Source: Rhea pennata (taxonomy: Eukaryota > Chordata > Aves > Rheiformes > Rheidae). Taken from it: 64,000 nt of DNA. The DNA is taken from NCBI RefSeq assembly GCF_028389875.1, contig NC_084678.1:18320899-18384898 (forward strand). Direction: 5' to 3'. This document shows positions 1-51,300 of this stretch, piece after piece. Below the pieces are notes generated by a model. It was given only the letters and a program-made list of their open reading frames with translations, had not been told where the DNA came from and did no database searches. The position numbers were made by a program, and so were the translations under genes. The stretch's first letter is position 1. Every line of letters begins with the position of its first letter.

Positions 1-2249
<2,249 letters not shown>

Positions 2250-2760
2250 GGACTGGACTGGCCGCCCGGCTCAGGGCCGCCACGGCGCTCCCGGCCCACC
2301 ACTCCCAACCCCTCCCAGGCTCTTGGTTCTCACTGTCCAAACTCCCTGTGGCCTGGGAGCAGGGGGGAGGGGGGGAGCCCGTTTATCCTCCCAGGTGTGG
2401 GGCAGCCCCAGCCGTGCTCGGGGCTCACGGCCTCCCTGTCGGAAAGGGGTGAGGAGTCCGGGGGCTGCTCCTCGGACGCTCCCTGGCTCCTGGGAGCCCT
2501 GGCCGAGGAGCGGGAGTCTCGCCACAGCCCGCACCCAGGCAGCTCCCTGCCAGTGACGGCTCTGCCACGCAGAGGTGTTTGCCTGGTGCAAACTGCACAG
2601 AGATCTGTAATGACTTCGTCTTTTTCTGGAGCCAGTAATGCCAGGTCAGCCCGGGCTCAGCTGGGAGCTGGCACCTGGGGACTTGGCACGGGCAGGGACG
2701 TGGGGCTCTGCATCGCTCTCGCCTACTGCCTGCTCTGCCAACCTCCACCTGCACGTTTTT

Positions 2761-2766
2761 ATTAAA
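2761..2766 (+). terminator. MMP9 poly(A) signal (ATTAAA)
   Basis: ATTAAA lies 512 bases after the MMP9 stop codon. A GU-rich stretch (TGTGTGTGTG) starts about 15 bases later, the usual layout of a vertebrate cleavage site. This puts the MMP9 mRNA end near 2785. Bases 2250-2760 are the 3'UTR. Confidence 0.75.
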
Positions 2767-2789
2767 GAGAATCCTTTGGACATCGTGTG

Positions 2790-3640
2790 TGTGTGCTCCT
2801 GCCGGCCAGCGGGGACCATGGGTGCCTGCAGACATGCCCAGGCGCTGGGCCTGGGGCATCGCTCCCCCCCCCACCATGGGGTCCCAGCATGGATGGGGGA
2901 CAGGCATTGGGAGGAGAGGGTCCCAGTGGGGAAGAGGGGGGCTGCAATCTGGCTGACCTCATGCTCCTCATTCTGGGGGTCTCTGGGATCCCCTAAAGGA
3001 CACTGGACTCCACTGCGGGGGGTGTCCCCCTTGCCCCAGAAGCCCCCCATCACCAGCCAGGTTCCCCCCTGCCCCATCCACACCCAGCTCCTGTTTCCTT
3101 TCACTTGCCAATGTCCTTGCTGCCCATCTGCCTCCCTGCCCCATGTGCACAGCACTCGCCCAAGCCCCTCCGCAGCCCTGGCCGCCCCGGCCACAGTCCT
3201 CCAGCACCGCTGTCCCTGTGCCTCCCTGCTCCACTGTGCTGGGACCCCAGAGGTGAGAGACGTGGGTGTTTGTCACATGCTGGGATGCACACGTGTGGGG
3301 CACAGCAGTGTGAAGGCACTGTGGGGATGCGCTGACGTGCATGGCGTGAGTGGCACTGGATGCACCTGGGGGTGTTTGTGCAGGGATAGGCCATCTGGGT
3401 GGGAACCTGAGGGGCTGCTGCCCCCCGGGCTGCGGGCGATGGGCAGATGACAGATGGCAGAGAGAAGGGCAGGGTGCTGGGAGGTGGCCCTCACCTGCGT
3501 GGCCTGGGCTGCCAGGCCAGGGCTCCGTGTCCTGCCCTCCCCAGCTGCACAGTGCAGGCAGCAGTTCCCACCCCTCCGCCTGCCCCAGTGCCGCCCGGAT
3601 GCAACAGGACGCCTCACGGTGGTGACCCTCCGCCGCTGCC
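2790..3640. other. Intergenic space between MMP9 and SLC12A5
   Basis: No exon or RNA gene is recognised here. The open frames are unconserved, low-complexity by-products of high GC. The region separates the MMP9 poly(A) site from the CpG-rich SLC12A5 exon 1a promoter. A CCCTG/CCCCTG simple repeat follows at 3654-3702. Confidence 0.6.
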
Positions 3641-4050
3641 AGGCGCTGGGACAGCCCTGCCCCTGCCCCTGCCCCTGCCCTGCCCTGCCCTGCCCTGCCC
3701 CGCGGCCCGGCCCTGCTCTGCCCGCAGCGGCCGCGGCAGGATGGGGCTGTAATTAGAGCCATAATCAGAGCCGCCGGCTCGGCGCAGGGCGACGGGCAAA
3801 ACCCGCCGCGGCCGCCGCGGCCGCCCTGCGCGGGGCCGCGGGGCCGCGGGAGCCGCCCGGGGCCGCGGGAGCCGCTCGGGGCCGCGGCCGGGGCCGGGCG
3901 CCGCCGTCCCGCCCCGCTGCCCGCTGCCCGCCCCGGCTGCGGGCGGGCTCGGGCGCCCCGGGCGGCGCCAGCGGCGGGCGGGGCGGCGCCGGGGGGCGCT
4001 AGGACCGCGGCCAGCGCCCGGCGGGCGGCGGCGGCGGCGGCGGCGGGGCC
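3640..4050 (+). promoter_or_regulatory. SLC12A5: CpG-rich promoter and 5'UTR of SLC12A5 exon 1a
   Basis: An extremely CpG-dense stretch with GGGCGGGG-type SP1 boxes leads directly into the exon 1a ATG at 4051. No TATA box is seen. A short AT-rich patch around 3749-3770 (GTAATTAGAGCCATAATCAG) stands out and could bind homeodomain factors. The transcription start is not placed. Confidence 0.6.
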
Positions 4051-41232
<37,182 letters not shown>

Positions 41233-42638
41233 GACACAGCGCGCCAGAGAGGTTTGTCCGCACCCCGATCGCCCACTGCCCCTCGCGCCGTGCGCCCGGA
41301 GGGGGAGGAGGGAAGGCTGACGGCCGTCGGTGTGCAGAAGCGTCACCTGGCTTTAGCCATGCCCCCGATCTCTCCATTCAAACCGCAGCACCAGATCTTC
41401 CGGGAGCATCCAGCACCAGAGCAGCTGTTCCTCATTGCAACATCACAGCACTGCTGTCCTTGTTTATATATAAATATATACAGTGTACCGTGGACTGGGC
41501 ACCGGAGCCAGCGCTGCCACGCTGCCCGGCCGTGGCAGGGCTGCACCCGCCGGGAGCCCAGGCGCTGCCTCCCGTGCGGACGGGCACCCGGGCCGCTCCG
41601 CTCTGCTCCGCTCGACTTGGCTCAGCTCGGCTCTGCCCGCCACCTCCGCGCCTTTGCGCCCTGTGCCCTCCTCCTGCTGCGCCCTGCCTCCCGCGGAGGT
41701 GCTGGGAGAAGAGAGAGGCCACCAGCATGCTTTCCTCGCCAGATGCTCCTCTCCCCACCTCGGCAGCGCCCGGCCCGCGGAGGGCTCTGGGGCCGCGTCG
41801 CTCGCCAGGACTGCTGCCCGCGCGGGCCGTGCTCGCCAAGACGCCGGTTTGCAGGGGCAGAGGGGGCGGGATGCCGGAGGGCCGCGGCAGCTCCCCGTCC
41901 CCCTCCCCGCTGACTCTGGGCTTGCTCGGCCCTGCTGCGCTCCCTGCTCGGAGCTGGGGTGTCTGGACCGGAGCAGGATCCCCCCCCACCCCATGACGTG
42001 CAGTGCAAGTCTGAGCCTCTTCCTGGGTGCTGGGAGCCGCACGGGTGCCGCCCTGGCACCGCGGCTTGCAAAGTCTCCCCCCCCCCCCGCCGCAATGCAA
42101 GCCACCCGAGCAACTCCTGCCCACCTCCTGCGCCCCGCGGGCGCTGGGTCTCCCCACACCTGGCCCCATGCGTGCATCCGCCGCTGAGCCCCGCTGTGCT
42201 GGTCAGCCCACCACCTCGCTGCTTGCCCAGCCCAGGCGCTCACTGGCACTGCCGAGGGGCGGCTGGGACAGGCCGGCCGCGCGGGCAGTTTGGACGTACG
42301 CAAATTCCCGCTGGCCGGTCTCACACCCCGGCCGCGACTGCTCGGGTCCGCACGGTGCCGCGCGGCAGTGTTGAGCCCCCTCCGCAGTCGGGCAGCACCA
42401 GGCTGGCCGAGGCGGCCACAGCCTGTCCTGCTCCGCGCCGTCGGCGGGTGCCACGGCGGCGCAGAGCACTCGCATGCACGTCCCACCATGGGCAGTGGCT
42501 GCAACCCCCCCCCCCCCCCCGGCATCTCTCATGTTAGAGAAACTGAGGAGCTTTTAACAAATGTGAAGGGTTCTAGGAACCTCGCAGGAAGCGGTGCTGA
42601 GGGCAGCCAGGGCGCCCCCGGCCCCGGCCCCGGCCCCC

Positions 42639-42655
42639 TGTACATAGTGTACATA
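42639..42655 (+). promoter_or_regulatory. SLC12A5: Tandem Pumilio response elements
   Basis: TGTACATA occurs at 42639-42646 and again at 42648-42655; both fit the PUF consensus UGUANAUA exactly and are one base apart. A third fit, TGTAAATA at 45568-45575, overlaps the poly(A) signal. Use by Pumilio proteins is inferred. Confidence 0.5.
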
Positions 42656-45571
42656 ATACAGTATGTGTATTTTTAAAGTGATCATATTTATGTTAATAGA
42701 ACCAGATGAAGTCTATATATAGAGATCTATATCTATACTGAGAGATGCAGGGCTTTGCTAGCAGCCGGCGGTGGGATGCAAGGGGAGACAGGCGGCTCCT
42801 CCGCATGGAGGGTGCCCATCCGTGGCCCTCCGGCGCGGAGCCGTGGCCACGGCTGCAGCCTTCCCGGCCACCAGTAGCCCTGGGGAAGGGCCAGGTTGCT
42901 GGTTCATTCTCTTCTCAATTTAGCTTCTTAAGAGTTTTCAGGGAAAAGAAGATACAGACTTTCTGAACTTGTTTCACAGCAGATTTGAGCTTCCACTCGA
43001 AGTGCAGCCTGCTAAGAGTTGCCCTCTCCTGGCAGCTCTGGCTCCTGCGCGCCACGGCAAGGCTGACCTGACAGAGCCCGGCCACACTGCCGGGGCGCTC
43101 GCTCCTCCCGCTGCCTCCCCAAACCGCCTCCCCAGGCCGCTCCTTGCTCCCGAGGGCCGGCACACAGGGTGCTGGCACTGGTGCAGCCCCATGGGGAGCT
43201 GGCAGCAGCTGGCGCCTGTCCCTGCAGCCCTTGCTGGGCTGCTTTGCTGGGAGAGGGCTTCAGCATCCAGCCCCTTGCTTGCCCACCCTTCTGCAAGCTA
43301 AGGCCATCCACAGCCCTCTGCCCCTGTGCAGGACAACACTGACCCCCATGCTCACGCCACACTCCTCCGCACCTCCAGTGCCCGCCAAAGCTGCATGGGT
43401 AAAAGGCAGCAGGTTTGGAGGAGGAAGATTGTTTCTTGCTTTAAGATACTACTCGGACCCACTCCGAGACCGTACAAAGCCCCAGCTGCACATCTGTGCC
43501 TGCTTGTACCTTTCTCCCACGTTTCCAAACGTTCCCAAAGTGCCTCCATTCTCTCCAGCAGCAGCCCTAACCAGAGCCAGGCTTTCTGCCACGGCAGCTC
43601 AGCTATCTCCAGGGATGCATCAGCCTGCACCGCAGCCTGGCGCGGGAGACGGTCCCGAGGGACTGGTCTCTTTCTGGCAGGGAGCTCAGCGTTAACCAGA
43701 GGGGAATGTCAAGGTGAGCTGAGACAGTTTCAGCACAGGCACGCTGGGCTGATTAATGGAGCAGATGGACAGAGCAGTGCTCTCCGGTCATGCCTCAGCC
43801 ACTTGGAAGCTGTTAAAAGAACAGGCAAGTCCTTTGGCTTTGGGCAAAGGTAGCCCCGCAGGAGCCAGGCTTTGCCAGTATCCAGCTGCTCTGCCCCTTG
43901 CACCTGGTCCTCCATCACCACCCCCCCGCCCCCCACGCTCATACACTGTTTGCAGCCTCCCAAAGTTATTTGTGAAGCACTGCTGAAGGAATGGGGGAGG
44001 CATGCACACTAAACTGCCCACTCACCTCATGCGCTGGCATCGTGTTTGTTTGGCCTAGGATGCCTGCCAACCGCTCTGCCTCTTCAAAAGATGCCATCCA
44101 CTCCCTGCAGCCACCCTTTAATTACAACTCGGCTATTGCCTTGCCGTTCCTCTGATCCTGCAGCTGTGGAAGGCTGCCCTTTAGGCAGCAAGCCCGAGCC
44201 CCTTCTCCCCTGCTGCAAGGAGCAGATCGGCACCGAGAGCCTGACTGCAGAAGCAAGTGACCCAAAGCAGCTAGTGGCCTGCCTCTGCTGAGACAGTATC
44301 CATCCTAGCCAGTGTCAGAGCGGGGCAAAAAGCTCTTCCTTTAACATGTACCAGTTACCAGGGGACAAAACCATCTACCTAGCAGTGGTGAGACACCGGT
44401 CCAGAGTCTGCTCCTCTGCTGAGATAGGTCTGCTTCACCAATTCCCCAGTAGCAGCAAGCCAGATCCCATTTCTCCTCAGCACCGTTTCAACCTTCTACG
44501 ATAAAGCACTCCCCTTCCTCATCCTCCAGCAGGAGCAGGGGTACAGCTCTAGGCATGGACAGGGCTGCCAGGCAAATTTGGCTGTAGCAAGAAGGGTGCT
44601 GGTTTCCACAGCAAGTTCTCAACTGCCTTTGGTCTGGAGAGCGCCACTTTTAGCAGACAGCACTGCATGTTTAGTTTACAAACCCAGCCCTGCCCCTGCA
44701 CGTTTGGCCTCTGTTGAGTGTTTGGTTTCCCTGTGGAGCACCCTTCTGCTGTTCCACCTTGGTAAAGACAGTGTCCTCCTGTGATAGAAATGCAAGTTCC
44801 TTTTCAGCACATGTGCAGACACGTTAAGGTTTTTGTTTCAGACGGGAAGGTCTTGACCTCCAAAGTTTGTTTTCCAGGCAAAGCTGCTGCCAGGAGCAGC
44901 ACTGAGTAATGTTAACCACCAGAAAGGTGGAATAGCAGCATGACCCTGCACCAGCCAGAAAGCACGCACAGCCACAACCACATTTGCTGAGCATGCTAGC
45001 ACTGGGCAGGCAATCACACACACACCAGTACCTATCAGGCGAGAAGTTGAAAGGGGAGCTGCTCTATTCCTCCTTTCAACTGGACAGTTACAAGCCTCCA
45101 CACTGAACAACAGCCGGCTTCATTTCCACTGCAGCCACTATGCGGTACAGGTAACAAACCACGACATAGCACTTGCAGGAGACACAGGCAGAGTCCAGAC
45201 TGGGTCAGTGTTGTTTGGCGGCTAGAACTAGAGGAAGGACTAGATACTGTACGAGGCTTACGAGTTGCACTAGACGAGTCAAGACCCTCCTCTGTATAGC
45301 AGGACTAATAATTAGCAGAAAGACCAACAGGTCTGAGATTTGCTGGTTACAACAACACTCTGTGTGCTACATGTGCAATATATTTGTTATGAATGTTATC
45401 ACAAAGTCAATTCATTCACTAATCTTTCAATCACTGTAGCTAGATGTTCTACGTCCATTCAAGTGACTTTTACTCGAGTGCAATATTTCAATAGACATGT
45501 AGTGACCTAGTATGCTTTGTGTTTTAGAGAATCTGTGTGCAGAGCAATGCAATTAAGTTTAAAACCTTGTA

Positions 45572-45577
45572 AATAAA
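45572..45577 (+). terminator. SLC12A5: SLC12A5 poly(A) signal (AATAAA)
   Basis: AATAAA is followed after 14 bases by an A-tract and then by a T/GT-rich stretch (TTTTTGTGAGTGTTTC, about 45640). This is the best 3' end for SLC12A5. A later AATAAA at 45808 may serve as a second site. Confidence 0.7.
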
Positions 45578-45591
45578 ACAGGTTGCAAACC

Positions 45592-45618
45592 AAAAAAAAA
45601 AAAAAAAAAAAAAAAAAA
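45592..45618 (+). repeat. A27 homopolymer at the SLC12A5 cleavage site
   Basis: Twenty-seven A residues begin 15 bases after the AATAAA hexamer, where cleavage would occur. It resembles an mRNA tail written into the genome, but could be an ordinary A-tract. Confidence 0.9.
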
Positions 45619-45807
45619 GAGTATTAGGCTTGCATTTAATTTTTGTGAGTGTTTCAGTATTGTGCATTAGGCCGCCTCAATACAAACCCTGTGTTCTCTG
45701 TGCAGGTATTAATGGAGGAGTGGCTCCTCAGTTGTTGAATGCTCCCTGTTAATGCTTTATTGCTTTAACTGTATTATTTTTTTTAGACTCCTGTCTGCAC
45801 AAAATGC

Positions 45808-45823
45808 AATAAATGATTTTATT
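45808..45823. terminator. Back-to-back poly(A) signals on both strands
   Basis: AATAAATGATTTTATT reads AATAAA on the plus strand (45808-45813) and again on the minus strand (45823-45818). It lies between the convergent SLC12A5 and NCOA5 genes and could end either transcript. Confidence 0.5.
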
Positions 45824-46339
45824 ACACCCTTTACTATTTGCACAGGGAGTTTCACTTGTTTCTAGGGTCTTCAGAACATTTTTTTTCACTTGGCTGGTAT
45901 TTTCATAACAAGGAGCAAGCAATGACCAGGAGCAGCAGATTGCAGAGGAAGTGAAACATCAAGAACAGCTTCTCATAAGTGCTGCAGGTCCCATGTTTAA
46001 GCTAACAGAAATTTCTGACCACCCCAGAAAAGATGCTTTACCTGTTTGTACAGTGCAGCTTCCTGCAAGGGCACACAGGCTGCTCTGCTTGATACTGTCT
46101 GAATTGTCTTAACTCACTGCATGAGAACAAGTATCTGTGAAGTGCTTTAAAACTAAAGGAGTATAAACTGAGACAGACTACCATATCCTTACAGCTAAGC
46201 ACAGTAAAATTTGTATGCTTTCACCTTAGCATCCAGCACCAGGCAGCATCTGAAGCAGCTTACCTGGAAGAAGAGAATAATGGCAAATGCAATGGAATAA
46301 TGTATTCCAGTAGTACTCAAGTTGTTAAGTGTCAAAAAC

Positions 46340-47659
46340 ACAACAAAACATTTTTCCTTCCTTTTTATTAAAAAGTAATGTCCTCTTGTTAACAGCACAG
46401 AGAAAAAAAAATGCTACAACACAAACCACCTGGGACAAAAAATTCTTTGCTCCACGAACTTTGCTTTTTTAGTTTCTTTCAATCCTCTGCAGGAAGCCTA
46501 CAGACTGTGAGAAAGGCTGTGCAAAGGAGGACCACAGAGATATTTTGTGTTCTAGTATCAAAGTATGTCACTGTTTAAAAACATAGTGAAGAATCTGCCT
46601 GATTTTCCACTCAACTGTTTGCTGCAGTTACCAAAGTGTTGAAAAAAATGTATAAAACGATACTATTGCATCTTGGCACTGCTTCTCACACCTTAGATGG
46701 ATAAAACATCAATCAACAGCGAGATGAAGTTTCAGAGGACAGACACTCACCACCTGGTAACTGGCTGCAGTTATTTCCAAGAGAGAGCCAGCAGCACACC
46801 ACTGTGGCTGTGGCCAGGCTGTTGGGTGACAGTAGCCAATTGCCTCAAAGTTCTTGACCTTGACTGTTTGAGTGCAGGAAAATTGACAGAATATTTGAAA
46901 TCTGTGCTTTAGCTGGAAGTTCTCAGGTTTCAGACATACCATGGTGCACAGACCAAAGCTGCCAATTTCCATTAGCTGGGCCAGGTAAGGACTATTTATG
47001 TTTGCCTCACTCTGCCAGGGAACAACAGTCCTAGCTATGGAAGGATGAAACTGCACTGTACTGTTACTGAGTGGTAGTCAGGCATACACTTCATGAGATC
47101 AGCTGCTAGCCCTACCACTGTATTTTTCTTTTAAACCAGCTTATATGCCATTAAAAAAAATGTAAATCAAAGAAAAACAGTGCCCATTTCAGAAAGGTGT
47201 GCCTCCAAGAAGGCCCAGTCAGGGTACCACTCTGCTCAGTCCCCCGTCTCATTTTCTCAGAACCACAGACCCAAAACTATAGTAAGACCAGTCAGTGAGA
47301 TCAGACTGCACTGCAACATGAAGATGCACCAGCTACTGGGAGAGAGGAAAGCGCAGAAGGACTGTCATTGCAGCAACCTCTGGCTTGGACAAAACAATCA
47401 AATACCCACAGCAGCTCTCAGCACATCCTGTCACTGAGAAAACAGAGTACAGTTCTCCAGATGTTGCTAACCAGACCAAGGTGAGGAATAGCAGTGCTAG
47501 CAACACTCAGCAGCAATGCCACTGGGGGTAAACTCTCGCCAAAGTGGAGAGGACATGCATATCCAGGGGCATTTGTCCTGTGTCAATAACAGGAGACTCC
47601 TTAAACAGCTATAAGTATGGAATGGCAAAGGGAAGGGGAAAGGGCTTGCCAGCTCAGCT
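46340..47659 (-). other. NCOA5: NCOA5 3' untranslated region
   Basis: It follows the NCOA5 stop on the minus strand. A minus-strand AATAAA lies at 46369-46364 and is followed by a GU-rich stretch (TGTTTTGTTGTG), giving a likely cleavage site near 46345. No coding potential is seen. The 45.8-46.3 kb gap has no recognised gene. Confidence 0.6.
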
Positions 47660-48318
47660 TTAATAGTGTCGCTGGTAGGAACCCATAGGTTGCTGGGCTG
47701 AGGATCCTGCTCGCCCCTGGGCCACTGTTTGGCTCACTAGGTGGGAGAGTGCAGGACCACTCTGGATAAGGGTGTCCAATGCTTTCTGTACACTAGGGTT
47801 GTCAAAGTTGATACCAGAAGATACTGGCCTTTGAGTAGGTACATTGCCAGGAGCAGGCAGGCGATTTTGGTGCTGACCGTACAGTGACTGAGCCGGTGGA
47901 GGAGCTCCAGGTCTTGGACCTGCATTCCTTGAAGGGCCTTGGAGAGCTGGAAGCTGTGTACTTGGAGTCTGCAATCTCTGCTGAGCTTGGTTTAAGTTTG
48001 CAGCACTTATCTGTGCTGACCGAGCCTGACTGCTGGCCATGTTAGCAAAGTTCTGACTCGGATTGCCACCTGAAGTACCTGCAGAGGCTGCAGAACTGCT
48101 GTTTGCTACAGCAGCCGCTGCTGCTGCCGCTGCCCCACTGTTGAAGAGACTGAGGATTTTTGCCTGAAGCTCCTGCTGAGGATTAGCAGAGGATACCGGA
48201 ACAGAAGGAGCAGAGACCAGAGGCTGTGAACCCTGATGAGCTTGGGAGCTTGGAAGGCTGGACTGACTGCCCAGGGATGATCCTGAAGGTGCCCCCAAAG
48301 ACTGCCTTGACATGGGTG
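47660..48318 (-). CDS. NCOA5: NCOA5 last exon
   Basis: It encodes a low-complexity tail (Ser, Ala, Gln, Pro), including ELQAKILSLFNSG, a run of eight alanines not in my recalled human sequence, then GINFDNPSVQKALDTLIQSG, PALSHLVSQT and the terminal MGSYQRHY. The stop TAA is at 47662-47660. The conserved blocks match human NCOA5. Confidence 0.95.
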
Positions 48319-51300
48319 CTGGGAAAGAAAGGAAGAGGGTTAAAGCTCTGCAAATGCCTTTGAAGAGGCACCTTGAAGAACCAAGTAAAATACATACCAA
48401 AGACACAATTGTCCACCTACACGCTAAACAGGAGAGCTGCACAGCTCTGGGGAACTCAACTTAACAGAATTATTGCCCTTTATGCAGCAGCCAAACCAGT
48501 TATAGCAGCTCTGTAATTTCCCTGAGAGAATCCAATATGAAAGTTATGTCACATGAAGATAAGAGCAGTCTCATGACTCCTGAGCATACATCTATCTCAG
48601 TAAGATAAGGCACCGTGTGAGAAAGCTACGGCACTTGTACTCCCCTGTAATCCCACCATTGCATTCTGTTCCCAGTCCAGACAGCCCACAGACCATACGA
48701 TTAACAATGCTGTCTAGGCTTGAGAAACTTACCCTGCAGAGAATCAGTGCTTCCCCTAAGCAACCTTTCCTTCCGGTCTCTCAAATAATTAATTACTTTA
48801 TCAGTCTCCTCAGCAGTTAAATAGCGATTGTCTGCCAGCAGGTTCAAGAGAGTTTGAATCCCCGGAGGGTGACCTCCTCTGACACCCTCCTCCATGGGGG
48901 GTGGGCGCTCTCGTTCTTGTAGAACAGCTTCATCTGCCATCTTGGCAGCCTGCCTGGCTATTTCCTCACGCTCCTTCTCCCGTGATTCTGTCTTGTAGCG
49001 CTCATAATTTCTTGCCACCAGCACCATGGCATCAGCTTGGGGCATGTTGCGGTGTTCTGCGCATGGAAAAGAAACACTTTAAGTAAATTAAGTGATGCTA
49101 GCAGGAGATCCTTTGCCTCACTCACACCAGCACATCTCATTCAACAGCCAAGTACCTCTTTGGAATCACAAACACAGACTTGGAAAGCTCCCTAGGCACA
49201 CAGTAAAAAGTTCAGTTTTGTAATTGCTTCAAAAGTCAACAGAAAGCTCAAGACTATCACCCAACAAGTCCACCCTCTGTTCCTTCAATAGTTGAGGGCT
49301 CCAAGAAGCCATCATACCAGCCTAATAAATGCCTTTCTTGCCTCTCTCCCAGTTAAAAGAGAAAGCAACTCCCTTTACCTCTCTCACAAATTCTCCTTGC
49401 TTCCACTACGAGACTGTTCCAGCTGTTCTATTGCTAAATTCTTGGACAGGTCCAAAACTTGCCCTACGAAGGATGCTAAGGCTTCTAAGAAGAGAGTAAA
49501 AAGTGATGTAAATCTTTTTTTTTTTTTTTTTTTTTTGGTTCTGTACTGTCAAAGTCTTACTATGGTGTGTGTGCATGCGGAAGATGGGGAGGAAGGAAGC
49601 ACTAGCTGAATTTCATAGTGCTCATTCTGCTCATTCTCTGAGGGAAATGAGCAGCAATAAATTTAAAGTTCCTTTATAATAAAGCAAATAATAGTTAATT
49701 CCAACTTTTTTTTTTTGCAGCTAGTTTTTGTGGCTACTATTTCTATCTCACAAAGCACATATGCAAATAGTCCCTAGAACAGAGATTTAAGTAGGTGAAT
49801 TATAAAAAGGATTTTATCTTCCAAAAAGGGCCCAAAGCTCTGGTCACTTCGGAAGCCTATAGATCTACAAATCTTGCCATCCCTTTCCCTCATGACAGGG
49901 AACTGAAATTCATTTTACTATCAGGCACCATCATTCACAATTTTTGCTAGATCTCCCTAAAACTAGCATGCATGGAAAGATATTCATGTGTCATTCAACT
50001 ACAGCATATTTAATTTCTATGAAGAGTTGTGCATCAGTTAATGACTTGACTTCTGATGAGATCTGATATAACGTTAGATCCAGTGAAAGAAAAGGGAAAA
50101 CTGTTTTTTGTTTGTTTGTTTTTAAGTAAAGGTGTTGAGAGTCAAAAACAAGGGCAGTAGCAAGTCTGAGGGAAATGTGGCTGGGCTGTATTTCTGTAGG
50201 AAATGGAGAGAACTCTCCCATCACATCTGCATCATATGCTAAAAGAAATTGGACTTCTTCACTCAGTAAGCAACCAAAAGGAGTGAATCTGCATTCAAAA
50301 GTTAGCTCTTCCAGGTGAATCTGACAAAATATTACTGGAGAACACAGTAAGGGAGAAACAACCTTTGAAAGCTTAACTGTAGTCAACAACTCACGTCTGT
50401 AAACAGAACATGAATGGGCCAGTGACCAGAGCAAGAGATTAGCTTTCCAAAACCACATTCTGGTAAGATGTTTGTTAAAACCCACCCTCAAGCTCACAAC
50501 AACTAAGTCACACTCTGTGACAGAAAATGATATGGCAAGTGTAAATAGTGCTAAAGAAGGGGAGTACATAATCCCAATCACATTATAGTTGCATCTTTTT
50601 TATAACTGTTTCCAGTTTCACAGTCAGATTTTTCCCTTGACAGAATATTTTTTTTTCCCCTTAAATCTCATTTGATTACAAAATCTGTCCTGTGATTTGT
50701 CACATTCCAAACACTCTGTCTTTGAGAGCAACAAGTGATAAACAAGGGCTTGACTGCTAATATTCAGATGTCTATCAAAACAGTTCAGTAATTTCTAGAG
50801 CTATAGCTTATGACCTGCCCTAAGATGCAAGGGCTGGTGATGGCAGGTGCTAAAAATACAGCTGAGATTTTCTCTTGGCAGTATTTAAAAGTTCTTTTGG
50901 CAAGAGACCATAAAATATTAAGGAAACTTGCAAGTAATGTTATTCACATTCATGATACAGTATCAATTCATTAATAACCAGTTACATCACAGCAGGAATG
51001 AACTTCATCCTGTGTGATTCTGCTTGGAAGAAAATGTTCTACAGCAGCACACTGGAGAAGTTCAGAGTGACCACATAGCTGCACAGCTCACTGAGACCTC
51101 AGTACCTTGTGGGGTGCCAAACATGATGTTAACAGTGCAAGAGCGGTGAACTTGATGCTGCTGGGTGATAACAATGGCAAAAGGAGACCCTCCTCTGCTC
51201 ACATCGTCCAGGGCTTGCGTCAGGGACATCTCCGTGTTGAGGAAGATCAGGTCCACCACCATGCCCAGGTCCCGCACTTTCCGCCCCACTGACTCTGCGT

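Larger units (their letters stand above)
41233..45591 (+). other. SLC12A5: SLC12A5 3' untranslated region
   Basis: No coding signal is seen after the TGA. The region runs to a canonical poly(A) signal at 45572. It contains AT-rich patches (41462-41485, 42640-42740), a C-run near 42506, paired Pumilio sites at 42639, and two GTGCAATA octamers (45373-45380, 45478-45485) that match the 8-mer site for the miR-25/32/92 seed. GC content falls steadily along it. Confidence 0.7.
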
